DNA of 23,920 nt, from assembly GCA_964408435.1 (NCBI GenBank), contig CAYOZL010000036.1:1-23920 (forward strand), given 5' to 3'. Position 1 is the first letter of the stretch, and every line of letters starts with the position of its first letter. The position numbers and the translations under genes are program-made. The notes beneath the pieces are model-generated. The model saw nothing but the letters and a program-made list of their open reading frames with translations. It was not told the origin of the DNA and did no database searches. This document shows positions 8,331 to 15,676 of the stretch, in pieces. Source of the stretch: CAYOZL01 sp964408435. Its GTDB lineage: Bacteria; Bdellovibrionota_C; UBA2361; SZUA-149; CAYOZL01.

Positions 8331-8359
8331 TTGACACTTTTCTCTTTTAGTTTCGTTTT
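8331..8359 (+). promoter_or_regulatory. Possible promoter of the LTxxQ/ECF-sigma operon
   Basis: TTGACA at 8331-8336 is followed about 17 bases later by CGTTTT rather than a TATAAT-like box. TTGACAC with a downstream CGT at this spacing resembles ECF-type promoters more than a housekeeping one, so autoregulation by the sigma factor of this operon is possible. No transcript data exist here and the call is tentative. Confidence 0.3.
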
Positions 8360-8392
8360 AAAAGATATAACAATTTTAATAAGGAGAATTTT

Positions 8393-8734
8393 ATGAAAAT
8401 CAGTGTATTATTTGCAATTAGCCTTTTTACATTCATAGCTATACCAATATCCCTAGCTTATGCTCATCCAAATCATGGAGCTAAAAAAATAAACAGATTA
8501 ACTGAAAAACTATCTCTAAACCCAGAGCAACAAGAACAAATAACTCAAATTTTTGAAAACGCCCGTAATGCTTGTCAATCTTTTGAATCCAGACAAGAGC
8601 GTAAAAATTGCATGCGAGAGCAAAATGTAAAGGGTTCTATTAATTCGGTACTTACTCCTGAACAACAATTAACTTTTGGGAAAATGAGAAAAGAAAGAAA
8701 GAGCCTTAGAAAAGGAAGAAAGCCTCATAGATAA
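8393..8734 (+). CDS. Small periplasmic LTxxQ (Spy/CpxP/ZraP-like) protein
   Basis: A 113-residue protein with a strong ribosome binding site (AAGGAG, 8 bases before the ATG) and a signal peptide ending AYA near residue 24. The mature part has two LTxxQ-type motifs, LSLNPEQQ at 40-47 and VLTPEQQ at 87-93, separated by a helix, as in Spy/CpxP/CnrX-type helical hairpins that act as periplasmic chaperones or metal and stress sensors. H25 and H28 sit at the new N-terminus, and C61 and C73 could form a disulfide. The C-terminus is very basic (about 15 K/R in the last 20 residues). It opens an operon with an ECF sigma, an anti-sigma candidate and a second LTxxQ protein. The sigma frame begins within its last codons, so translational coupling is likely. 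Confidence 0.75.
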   Translation: MKISVLFAISLFTFIAIPISLAYAHPNHGAKKINRLTEKLSLNPEQQEQITQIFENARNACQSFESRQERKNCMREQNVKGSINSVLTPEQQLTFGKMRKERKSLRKGRKPHR

Positions 8735-8741
8735 AGAGCAA

Positions 8742-9287
8742 ATAGTTAGTGAGCTAAAAGAATATCAAATTATTTCTGATGTTCTTTTAGGCGATACTGA
8801 AAAATTTGCATTAATCGTAACTCACTATCAGCCTCGAATTCAGGCTTTTTGTACTAGAATGATGAACTCAAAAGAGCTTGGTCGAGATGCCGCACAAGAA
8901 ACCTTTTTAAAAACATTTAAATCCTTAAAATCTTACAAACAAGAATCAAGTTTTAAAACCTGGCTTTTTACTATAGCTAGAAATCAATGCATAGACTTTA
9001 TTAGAAAGAATAAAAAAGCACCTGATTTAGGACTAGATGATAGTCACTCAAAAAATTTCACCAAAAGCACTGCAGACTCACTTGAGGCAAAAGACTTAGC
9101 TAGGAAAATACTAAATCAATTAAGCGAAAAGAACAAAGAAGTAGTATTATTAAAAGAGGCGTATGGTATGAGCTACGACGAAATTTCTAAAATTACAAAA
9201 TCCAGTATTGATAGCGTAAAAGCTAGGCTAAAAAGAACTAGAAAAGAAATGCTTGAAATTGCTAGAGAATTTAATGACACTAATTAA
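8742..9287 (+). CDS. ECF-type RNA polymerase sigma factor with no canonical start codon for its full frame
   Basis: Sigma region 2 is read from about 8770: VLLGDTEKFALIV, then YQPRIQAFCTRMMNS, then AAQETFLKTFKSL, FKTWLFTIARNQCIDFIRK. Region 4 is LNQLSEKNKEVVLLKEAYGMSYDEIS followed by SSIDSVKARLKRTRKE. The full ECF architecture needs about 180 residues, but the first ATG is at 8859 (142 residues), which deletes region 2.1. Between the upstream in-frame stop at 8685 and 8859 I find no ATG, GTG or TTG. An ATA at 8742, 5 bases after an AAAGAG and 7 bases after the LTxxQ stop, would give 181 residues; ATT at 8769 and ATA at 8727 are alternatives. I annotate from 8742. This implies AUA/AUU initiation, frameshift from the preceding gene, or a damaged ATG. 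The anti-sigma candidate follows 38 bases later. Family certain; start uncertain. Confidence 0.8.
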   Translation: MVSELKEYQIISDVLLGDTEKFALIVTHYQPRIQAFCTRMMNSKELGRDAAQETFLKTFKSLKSYKQESSFKTWLFTIARNQCIDFIRKNKKAPDLGLDDSHSKNFTKSTADSLEAKDLARKILNQLSEKNKEVVLLKEAYGMSYDEISKITKSSIDSVKARLKRTRKEMLEIAREFNDTN

Positions 9288-9310
9288 GAATCAGAGCGTA
9301 TTAAAGATAG

Positions 9311-9325
9311 ATGGATAAATTATAA
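9311..9325 (+). promoter_or_regulatory. Mini-ORF MDKL-stop directly abutting the anti-sigma start
   Basis: ATGGATAAATTATAA encodes MDKL and a stop, and the next base begins ATGGATAAACTGGAA, the real start of the following gene, in the same frame. The two 9-base starts ATGGATAAA are identical copies 15 bases apart. It may be a small tandem duplication, or a termination-reinitiation device tuning the level of the anti-sigma candidate. Confidence 0.35.
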
Positions 9326-9640
9326 ATGGATAAACTGGAAGAGAAAATTAATACAGGCATAAGACAGCTAAATAGTGTTGATGCAAATCCTATTTTTGTA
9401 TCTCAAGTAATGTCTAGAATTGAAAAAGAAGAAAATAGTAACTTTTTCAAAAGTATTACTCTTTGGGCTCCTCAAATAAGCGGATTGCTTGCATCCTTAT
9501 TTATACTCGCAATAATTCCTAAAGAAACAAATTTAGGAAATGACAATCAAGAACAATTTTATGTATTTCAATCAGAAGAAATTTTTGAGCAAGAATCCAC
9601 TGATTATTCTGATTTACTTGAACTGGAAAATATCTCATGA
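9326..9640 (+). CDS. Putative membrane anti-sigma factor (one transmembrane helix, no zinc motif)
   Basis: A 104-residue protein. Residues 1-40 form an acidic helical cytoplasmic part, LEEKINTGIRQLNS followed by PIFVSQVMSRIEKEE, the F-x-x-x-VM-x-RI pattern common at the N-terminus of ECF anti-sigma factors. There is one hydrophobic helix at about 43-64 and a short acidic periplasmic tail rich in E and D. The H-x3-C-x2-C zinc motif of ZAS-type anti-sigmas is absent. It sits just after the ECF sigma and overlaps the next gene by four bases (ATGA), exactly where CnrY-like membrane anti-sigmas lie. I infer that it tethers and silences the sigma factor; homology is weak and rests largely on position, size and topology. 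Confidence 0.55.
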   Translation: MDKLEEKINTGIRQLNSVDANPIFVSQVMSRIEKEENSNFFKSITLWAPQISGLLASLFILAIIPKETNLGNDNQEQFYVFQSEEIFEQESTDYSDLLELENIS

Positions 9641-10059
9641 AAAAATATATATCCTATCTAGTACTTTTATTTCTTGGATTTTCACTGGGTCTTGCCTATC
9701 CTCACATAATTGGGAAAGATTGCCTTGAACAAAGAAAACAGCATAAAAAACTAGCTAAAAAACACAAGAGAAAAGACTTTAGAAAAGATCCTAGCTTACA
9801 CTTTATAAATAAACTCTCTAAAAAACTAGACTTAACAGAAGAACAAAAAAACAAAGCTCTAGTGATTTTTAAAGCACAGCATAAAAAAATGGAAGGGATG
9901 AGAAAAAAAGTTAGGCCTCAGTTCAAGTCTATAAAAGATGAAACATTTCAAAAAATAAGTGCTATTTTAGATCAAGAACAAAAAGAAATTTTTAAATCTA
10001 TTCGCAAGAAAATTTTTAAAAACAGAAGACCTCCAAGATATCATAGAGGTCTAAAATAG
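9637..10059 (+). CDS. Membrane-anchored LTxxQ periplasmic protein (CnrX/ZraP-like sensor candidate)
   Basis: A 140-residue protein. An uncleaved or weakly cleaved N-terminal hydrophobic segment (residues 4-22) is followed by a highly basic helical periplasmic domain. LDLTEEQKNKALVIF at 65-79 and ILDQEQKEIF at 110-119 are the paired LTxxQ-type motifs at the tips of the CnrX/Spy-type hairpin. Histidines at 23, 36 and 43 (residue counts approximate), together with C29, could bind metal. The four-base ATGA overlap with the anti-sigma candidate shows tight coupling. In CnrYXH systems the LTxxQ protein senses the ligand and releases the sigma through the anti-sigma; a like role is inferred here. 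It ends 11 bases before the convergent katG. Confidence 0.65.
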   Translation: MKKYISYLVLLFLGFSLGLAYPHIIGKDCLEQRKQHKKLAKKHKRKDFRKDPSLHFINKLSKKLDLTEEQKNKALVIFKAQHKKMEGMRKKVRPQFKSIKDETFQKISAILDQEQKEIFKSIRKKIFKNRRPPRYHRGLK

Positions 10060-10070
10060 ACTAAATAGCT

Positions 10071-12215
10071 CTAAACTAAATCAAACCTGTCTAGGTTCAT
10101 TACTTTATCCCAAGCGGAAATGAAATCACTGATAAATTTATCTTTAGAATCACTACAAGCATAAACCTCAGCTAAAGCTCTTAGTTGAGAATTTGAGCCA
10201 AATACTAAATCAGCTGCTGTTGCTCTCCACTTAATCTCACCACTTTTATAATCTCTACCTTCATAAAAATGAGAACATTTATCAGATACTTTCCAAGTAA
10301 TATTGTTATCTAACAAATTTAAAAAGAAATCGTTTGATAACGTTCCCTTATTCTCTGTTAGCACTCCAATATCTGAGACATCATAGTTACAATTAAGAGC
10401 TCTTAAGCCTCCTAATAACACTGTCATCTCAGGGGCTGATAAACTAAGTAAATGCGCTTTATCAATTAAAAGCTCTTCAAAAGGAAGAGTTTGTTCTTTA
10501 TTTAAGTAATTCCTGAATGCATCAGAACTTGGCTCAAGAACTTTAAAAGACTCAACATCTGTTTGTTCCTGAGTTGCATCAGTTCTACCAAAAGTAAATG
10601 GAACTTTTTTCCCACTTACTTTTTCTAATGCTGCACATCCTGCAAACACAATTAAATCAGCCATTGAAATCTCAAAATCTTTCTTTACTTCTTCAAGCTT
10701 AGAAATTATTTTCTCTAATTCACTAGGATTATTAACTTCCCAGCTTCTTTGAGGCTCTAGTCTTATTCTTGCTCCATTTGCCCCGCCTCTTTTATCAGTA
10801 ATTCTAAAGCTTGAAGCTGAAGCCCAAGCAGTTCTAATTAATTGAGCATTACTTAAGCCAGATTCTAAAATCTTCTTTTTTAACTCTTCAGTATCGGCAT
10901 CATTTAAGGCTTGAAAAGATTCTTGAGGAACTGGGTCTTGCCAAATTTGCGCCTTCGGAACCTCAGCTCCTAAACAGCAACTAACTGGCCCTAAATCTCT
11001 ATGAGTTAATTTATACCAAGCTCTAGCAAATGCATCTGCAAACTGATCTGGGTTTTCATAAAAACGTTTTGAAATTGGGCCGTAAATCGGATCCTCTTTA
11101 AGTGCTAAATCAGTAGTGAACATTACAGGAGCATGTTTTTTACTTGAGTCATGTGCATCAGGAACACTGTCTTTTCCTCCTCCATCTTTTGGTATCCACT
11201 GTGTTGCCCCTGCAGGGCTTTTTACTTGCACCCATTCAAAGTTATATAAATTTTCAAAATAATTATTATCCCATTTAGCTGGCTCTGTAGTCCAAGCACC
11301 TTCTAAGCCACTAGTAATAGTGTCTCTTCCTTTTCCAGATTTATAAGTGTTATTCCAACCTAGACCTTGCATCTCAATTGAAGCACCTTCAGGTTCAGCT
11401 TCTAAATGCTCATCGCTTGCAGCACCGTGAGCTTTTCCAAAAGTATGTCCACCTGCAATTAAGGCTACAGTTTCCTCATCGTTCATTGCCATTCTTGCAA
11501 AAGTTTCTCTAATATCATGAGCTGATGCTTTTGGATCAGGATTCCCATTTGGTCCTTCTGGGTTTACGTAAATTAATCCCATTTGCACAGCACCCAATGG
11601 TCTCTCTAAGTCTCTGTCTCCACTGTATCTTTCATCCTCTAGCCACTCACTTTCAGAGCCCCAGTAAATATCTCCTTCTGGCTCCCAGATATCCTCTCTA
11701 CCACCTGCAAAACCAAAGGTTTTAAAACCCATAGATTCTAAAGCAACATTGCCTGTAAGGATCATTAAATCTGCCCAAGAAATTTTCTTGCCGTATTTTT
11801 GCTTAATCGGCCAAAGTAATCTTCTTGCCTTATCTAAGTTTGCATTATCAGGCCAACTATTAAGAGGAGCGAAACGCAAAGTGCCTGAAGCTGAGCCGCC
11901 TCTGCCATCTGTAACCCTATAAGTCCCAGCACTATGCCAAGCCATTCTAATAAAAAAGCCACCATAATGACCAAAATCTGCAGGCCACCAATCTCTAGAG
12001 TCTGTCATTAAATCATTTAAATCTTTTTTAAGTGCAGCGATATCTAAACTAAGAAATTCTTTTTTATAATCAAAACTTTCTTCCATCGGATTTATAAGAC
12101 TGGAGTTTTGATGAAGTATTTGAAGATTTAATTGATTTGGCCACCAGTCTTTATTAGATGTTTTTCTTGCTGCAGTTTTTTTAGTTGCGTTAATTACAGG
12201 ACATTTACTAGCCAT
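10071..12215 (-). CDS. katG: Catalase-peroxidase KatG
   Basis: A 714-residue bifunctional haem catalase-peroxidase that removes hydrogen peroxide. The N-terminal catalytic half has the distal triad R90, W93, H94 in RMAWHSAGTYR, the proximal haem ligand H257 in AGGHTFGKAHG, and the residues of the Trp-Tyr-Met adduct: W93, Y216 in MGLIYVNPEGP and M242 in TFARMAMND. The spacing of Y216, M242 and H257 equals that of well-studied KatG proteins. The C-terminal duplicated, haem-free half (from about residue 420) is complete, ending near DRFDLV. The ATG is preceded by GGAGAAG. It is divergent from oxyR across about 100 bases, which suggests peroxide-inducible expression. Length is typical (about 720-740), and no signal peptide is seen, so it is cytoplasmic. 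Confidence 0.97.
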   Translation of the reverse strand: MASKCPVINATKKTAARKTSNKDWWPNQLNLQILHQNSSLINPMEESFDYKKEFLSLDIAALKKDLNDLMTDSRDWWPADFGHYGGFFIRMAWHSAGTYRVTDGRGGSASGTLRFAPLNSWPDNANLDKARRLLWPIKQKYGKKISWADLMILTGNVALESMGFKTFGFAGGREDIWEPEGDIYWGSESEWLEDERYSGDRDLERPLGAVQMGLIYVNPEGPNGNPDPKASAHDIRETFARMAMNDEETVALIAGGHTFGKAHGAASDEHLEAEPEGASIEMQGLGWNNTYKSGKGRDTITSGLEGAWTTEPAKWDNNYFENLYNFEWVQVKSPAGATQWIPKDGGGKDSVPDAHDSSKKHAPVMFTTDLALKEDPIYGPISKRFYENPDQFADAFARAWYKLTHRDLGPVSCCLGAEVPKAQIWQDPVPQESFQALNDADTEELKKKILESGLSNAQLIRTAWASASSFRITDKRGGANGARIRLEPQRSWEVNNPSELEKIISKLEEVKKDFEISMADLIVFAGCAALEKVSGKKVPFTFGRTDATQEQTDVESFKVLEPSSDAFRNYLNKEQTLPFEELLIDKAHLLSLSAPEMTVLLGGLRALNCNYDVSDIGVLTENKGTLSNDFFLNLLDNNITWKVSDKCSHFYEGRDYKSGEIKWRATAADLVFGSNSQLRALAEVYACSDSKDKFISDFISAWDKVMNLDRFDLV

Positions 12216-12254
12216 ATCTTCTCCATTCTCTTAAATATACTTTCTTAAATACCC

Positions 12255-12268
12255 GTGCTTTATTGCAC
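12255..12268. promoter_or_regulatory. Inverted repeat in the katG/oxyR divergent promoter region
   Basis: GTGC, six bases, GCAC lies between the two divergent starts and is followed by a further GTGC and an ATGCA. It is a candidate binding site for the LysR-type regulator, but does not match the four-element ATAG-N7-CTAT OxyR consensus well. Confidence 0.3.
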
Positions 12269-12318
12269 CATAAGTGCTATTACTCAAATGCATTAATATT
12301 ATAAGAGCTATGACCAGC

Positions 12319-13206
12319 ATGCATAACTTTGACTACAATCAAATGCTACACTTTCTAGCTGTAGCGAAAAGCAAAAGCTTTACTAAGGCTTCAAATATAT
12401 TAAACATTTCTCAACCGGCTCTTAGCAGATCTATTCAAAAATTAGAGGCTAAAATTACAGAACCTCTTTTTGAAAGACTTCCAAAAGAACTAAAACTTAC
12501 TAACACGGGAGATATTTTTCTTAATAGAGCATTAGAAATCAAAAGCTTAGTTGAAACAACATCTAAAGAACTAGAGCAAAATAAAACTAAGGGTATTATT
12601 CGCCTAGCAGTAATTCCAACAATAGCTCCTTACCTATTACCAAGCTTACTAAAAGAATTTAGAAAACATAATTCTCAAATTAAAATTCAAGTAAGAGAAG
12701 ATACCACTAACAATATTATTTCTCAGTGCAAAGAAAATGAAATCGACTTAGCAATAGTAGCTTTTCCAATTAAAGACAAAAGCCTAAATTTTGAAACTCT
12801 TTTTGAAGATGAGCTAATGCTAGTCTTACCTAAAGGGCACGAATTAGAGAGTAAAAAAAGCATAAGTCTTTTAGACATTGAAAAACAGCCTTTTATCTCT
12901 CTTGATAAACAACACTGTTTATCTGATAACATTGAGGAATACTGTAGTAGAAAATCTGTTGCTAGAATTGAGATTGAAAGAACTAATCAAATTACTACAA
13001 TTCAAGAATTAGTAGCTCTAAAGCATGGGATTTCAATTATTCCATCAATTGCTAAGAAGTTAGATAAGAGCAAACAAAGGATATACCGTTCTTTTTCTGG
13101 AGCTAAGGTAGTAAGAAAAATTGGAATACTAACTAAGCCTACTAGATTTGAGAGTAATTCATTAGCTACTTTTAAAAATTTTGTTAGAGACTTCTGTTCT
13201 AAATAA
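12319..13206 (+). CDS. oxyR: OxyR-type peroxide-sensing LysR family regulator
   Basis: The LysR winged helix-turn-helix is at the N-terminus (MLHFLAVAKSKSFTKAS, then ISQPALSRSIQKLE), followed by a substrate-binding-type domain. The sensor cysteines are in HCLSDNIEEYC, a C-x8-C pair with flanking HCL and D as in OxyR. I chose the ATG at 12319 rather than the in-frame ATG-like start at 12274 or the ATG at 12310, because it gives a typical LysR N-terminus and places the cysteines at 200 and 209, next to 199 and 208 of E. coli OxyR; the length is then 295. It is divergent from katG, the classical target. Peroxide would oxidise the cysteine pair and activate katG. A bidirectional terminator follows its stop. 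Confidence 0.9.
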   Translation: MHNFDYNQMLHFLAVAKSKSFTKASNILNISQPALSRSIQKLEAKITEPLFERLPKELKLTNTGDIFLNRALEIKSLVETTSKELEQNKTKGIIRLAVIPTIAPYLLPSLLKEFRKHNSQIKIQVREDTTNNIISQCKENEIDLAIVAFPIKDKSLNFETLFEDELMLVLPKGHELESKKSISLLDIEKQPFISLDKQHCLSDNIEEYCSRKSVARIEIERTNQITTIQELVALKHGISIIPSIAKKLDKSKQRIYRSFSGAKVVRKIGILTKPTRFESNSLATFKNFVRDFCSK

Positions 13207-13220
13207 ATCTTTAAATAAAA

Positions 13221-13245
13221 AAAGCACGGTATAAAACCGCGCTTT
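13221..13245. terminator. Bidirectional rho-independent terminator between oxyR and the next convergent gene
   Basis: AAAGC-A-CGGT, loop ATAAA, ACCG-C-GCTTT: a nine-pair stem with one mismatch, preceded by an A-run and followed by TTTAAATA, so it can work for both convergent genes (oxyR stop at 13206, opposite gene stop at 13270). Confidence 0.8.
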
Positions 13246-13269
13246 AAATAAACTATCTATAATAATTTA

Positions 13270-14001
13270 CTATTGAAAGGCAGAACTAGCTACTTCAAAT
13301 GTTCCTTTTTCTATTGAACATAGATCCATGCTTCTCAAAGTATGAGTAGTTGTAGATCTAACATTCAAATTCGAACTAGCGGTTCCACTACTACTTCTAA
13401 TATCACCTGCAATTCCAATATCTAAAGGCACATGATTTGCAGCAAGAGCCTGAGATGTTCTAGCTACACACTCATTTCCAATTTTATCAGAGGTATTTCC
13501 AAAATACTGAATGTAGTTACCTTTAATATCTGTAGTTCTAATAAGATAAAGGTTATTTGGATAAAGACCTACTAAAGAAACATCAGACTTAACTCCAGGA
13601 ATTGAGGCAGCTGCGTTTCTATTAAAAGGAACTGATTTTACTATAAACGCTTTAGTAATAGTTGCACCACCGATAAGACCTGTTTGAGTTCTATCAGATT
13701 CAACTCTAATTCCACCACTATTTGTAAAAGTAGTATCTAGTCTTACCCATACTCGACTAGTCTCACTCTCACCAAACATTGGAGATATTATATTACTAAG
13801 AACATTCTTAGTATAATCATTCATTGGACCTGAAATCTCAATGTTTCTAGTGTTACTAGTTCTAGCAAAAATTCTAAACTCATCAGAATTACTTTCAAAA
13901 GACCTTATTTCACTGATGTAAGTAACAGTACTACCAGGACCACTTGCATAAGCACTTGATGCTAGTAAAAAGATACTTGCTAAAACACATTTAACTTTCA
14001 T
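13270..14001 (-). CDS. Secreted protein of unknown function
   Basis: A 243-residue protein with a clear signal peptide (MKVKCVLASIFLLASSAYA, cleavage near residue 20). The mature part is rich in S, T, N and R, predicted mostly beta by eye, with two cysteines in the second half (ECVARTSQ and MDLCSIEKG) that may pair. I recognise no domain. The ATG is preceded by AAAAGGGG, a usable ribosome binding site 8-10 bases upstream. It is monocistronic: convergent with oxyR behind a shared terminator, with about 175 bases of AT-rich sequence upstream that contains TATAAT-like boxes. It is likely periplasmic or extracellular; no function is proposed. Confidence 0.7.
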   Translation of the reverse strand: MKVKCVLASIFLLASSAYASGPGSTVTYISEIRSFESNSDEFRIFARTSNTRNIEISGPMNDYTKNVLSNIISPMFGESETSRVWVRLDTTFTNSGGIRVESDRTQTGLIGGATITKAFIVKSVPFNRNAAASIPGVKSDVSLVGLYPNNLYLIRTTDIKGNYIQYFGNTSDKIGNECVARTSQALAANHVPLDIGIAGDIRSSSGTASSNLNVRSTTTHTLRSMDLCSIEKGTFEVASSAFQ

Positions 14002-14177
14002 TATAAAAACCCCTTTTATATTTAATAAAATTATACATATTATGGTCCTGGATTTAGCTGATTTTGCTTCAAAATAATTATAAAAAAATTAAAAAAATGA
14101 TTTTCTTTAATCGTATCTATGCGCATTTGTAAGAACTTGTATTAAGTATTTAATTTTTGAAAGAAAAAAGCTAAGTC

Positions 14178-14966
14178 TTATATGCTCTGCATTCTAGAAA
14201 GCTGCGCTTTTCTTGCAGGAAAGTAAAAAGCCACACCACAAAGTATAATTGTTCCAAGCTCAGCAATTAACTGCTTTGAATGTGCAACATGAAAGTAATT
14301 TAAGTGCTCGCCTAGTGCAAAAATTAACATCAACATTAATGCAAAAAATAAACCTACCCTAGAAACTGCTCCTATCACTAAAAATTTAGCCCCATATTCT
14401 CTAACTAATTTCTCTCCGCCTTTCCATGCAAAAATACCTGCAAGTAGAGTAAAAATACCAACCACTATACTTGAAAGAATCCAACTTCCTACTGCATTAG
14501 AAATTCCAGAAGAACCATTTTCTCCTAAGTGGATTGCAGTGCCGTGCGCAAAACTAGCAGCATCAACAGAACCTACAACAGCAGTAGTTACTAAAATTTC
14601 TTTAAAACTAATTTCACTATCTTCTAATTCAGGATCTAGCGCTTCTTTAATAGATTCGTAAGCAAAATAACCTGTAAGAGCGATTCCTATTACTCGAATT
14701 AATATCATTGCAATAACTTTAAACTCTGCAGCATACACTGTAATAACAGCAGCTATAACACCAAAAAGCATATGAAAAACCGTAATTAAACTTGCCCAAA
14801 TAAAAGCAGATTTAAATTTTTTAATATGTTTAAAATTACAAATTATGGCCATCATCCCATCAGGACTACAAACAAGGCCCGCTACTACTGAAACAATAAT
14901 CCAAGATGTTAAATTCATGTGCGCTAAATCTAAATGATTTAGGCAATTATAGAAAGAAATACTCAC
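14178..14966 (-). CDS. Multi-pass inner-membrane protein of unknown function
   Basis: Up to 262 residues with about six or seven hydrophobic helices: near 18-36, 53-78, 84-106, 125-150, 159-183, 193-216 and 230-252. Charged short loops separate them. The fourth segment holds TTAVVGSVDAASFAHGTAIHLG, where an aspartate and a histidine sit inside or beside the membrane, as in small ion exporters of the LysE/MntP kind; this resemblance is only by eye. The longest frame starts with GTG, and the ATG at 14918 (MNLTSWIIVS) is an equally good start that removes a 16-residue polar leader. It stands between two unrelated secreted-protein genes, with over 150 bases on each side, so it is probably transcribed alone. 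Confidence 0.65.
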   Translation of the reverse strand: MSISFYNCLNHLDLAHMNLTSWIIVSVVAGLVCSPDGMMAIICNFKHIKKFKSAFIWASLITVFHMLFGVIAAVITVYAAEFKVIAMILIRVIGIALTGYFAYESIKEALDPELEDSEISFKEILVTTAVVGSVDAASFAHGTAIHLGENGSSGISNAVGSWILSSIVVGIFTLLAGIFAWKGGEKLVREYGAKFLVIGAVSRVGLFFALMLMLIFALGEHLNYFHVAHSKQLIAELGTIILCGVAFYFPARKAQLSRMQSI

Positions 14967-15124
14967 TGTTTAAAAAACAATAAAGACAGGCACCTTTGAT
15001 TCCCCTCTCCCTATGTCTCTACTTCAATTAAACATCAGTCAGATATTTCTAAACTAAAACTAGCTGAAGAATTTTTTGCTGTTTTTATAAAAGCTCGTGT
15101 TCTTTTTTAGATAAAAAAAGTCTA

Positions 15125-15676
15125 CTATTCTCTAGAAATAGCACTTAAGGGATTAAGAGTGCCGCCAAAAGGAGCTTGGCCTTGCAGTCCAGGGGTTGTA
15201 AGATTAAAAATTCTTAAATCATTAAAAAGCCATGTTTTCTGGCCCTCATACATTTCTAATGTACTAACAATTTTCTCGCTCCCTATGGTTCTAGTTATTT
15301 CCATTTGCACACTAAATGTTGTTCGATTTAATATTTTGTATGAAAAAGATGATTCAGCAATTCTTTTATTAAATGAGTCTATTTGTTTTTTGTACTCTTG
15401 CTCAACCTTAGATAGAGATTTTGTATCTCCGCTTTTCTTAGACATTTTTCTAAGACTTTCTAAGTATTCTTTGCCATTGCTACTTAATCTGTTTGTTTCT
15501 GCTTTTCTATCAATACGACTTACTTTCCAATTATAAAAATCGATTAAAACTGATAAGTCATTACTACTTTTAAGCTTTGAAACAATTTGCTCTATTGTAT
15601 TCTCTGGTGAGATTGCGTAGCAATTTCCAACCATTACAACAGTAATAAAAATAAAAAGTTTAAGTATTTTATTCAT
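15125..15676 (-). CDS. Small secreted protein at the end of the minor-prepilin operon
   Basis: A 183-residue protein with a signal peptide (MNKILKLFIFITVVMVGNCYA). The mature region begins with a short helical part (ENTIEQIVSKLKSSNDLSVLIDFYNW), then a charged K/S/E-rich helix likely to form a coiled coil (about 60-110), then a beta-rich end with the block TIGSEKIVSTLEMYEGQKTW, reminiscent of outer-membrane lipoprotein-sorting folds, though not convincingly. Its start overlaps the last 8 bases of the PilX-like gene, so it belongs to that operon. I do not recognise the family. A role as periplasmic or outer-membrane accessory of the pilus system is inferred from position alone. Confidence 0.65.
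   Translation of the reverse strand: MNKILKLFIFITVVMVGNCYAISPENTIEQIVSKLKSSNDLSVLIDFYNWKVSRIDRKAETNRLSSNGKEYLESLRKMSKKSGDTKSLSKVEQEYKKQIDSFNKRIAESSFSYKILNRTTFSVQMEITRTIGSEKIVSTLEMYEGQKTWLFNDLRIFNLTTPGLQGQAPFGGTLNPLSAISRE

Noticed and set aside
10049..10061. Hairpin GTCT-AAAAT-AGAC between the sigma operon and katG as a terminator
   Set aside because: Only four base pairs, no T-run, and it overlaps the coding end; too weak to call.
15098..15120. A/T-only inverted repeat CTTTTTT-AAAAAAG after the small secreted-protein gene
   Set aside because: The stem lacks G-C pairs apart from the ends and is expected by chance in AT-rich DNA.
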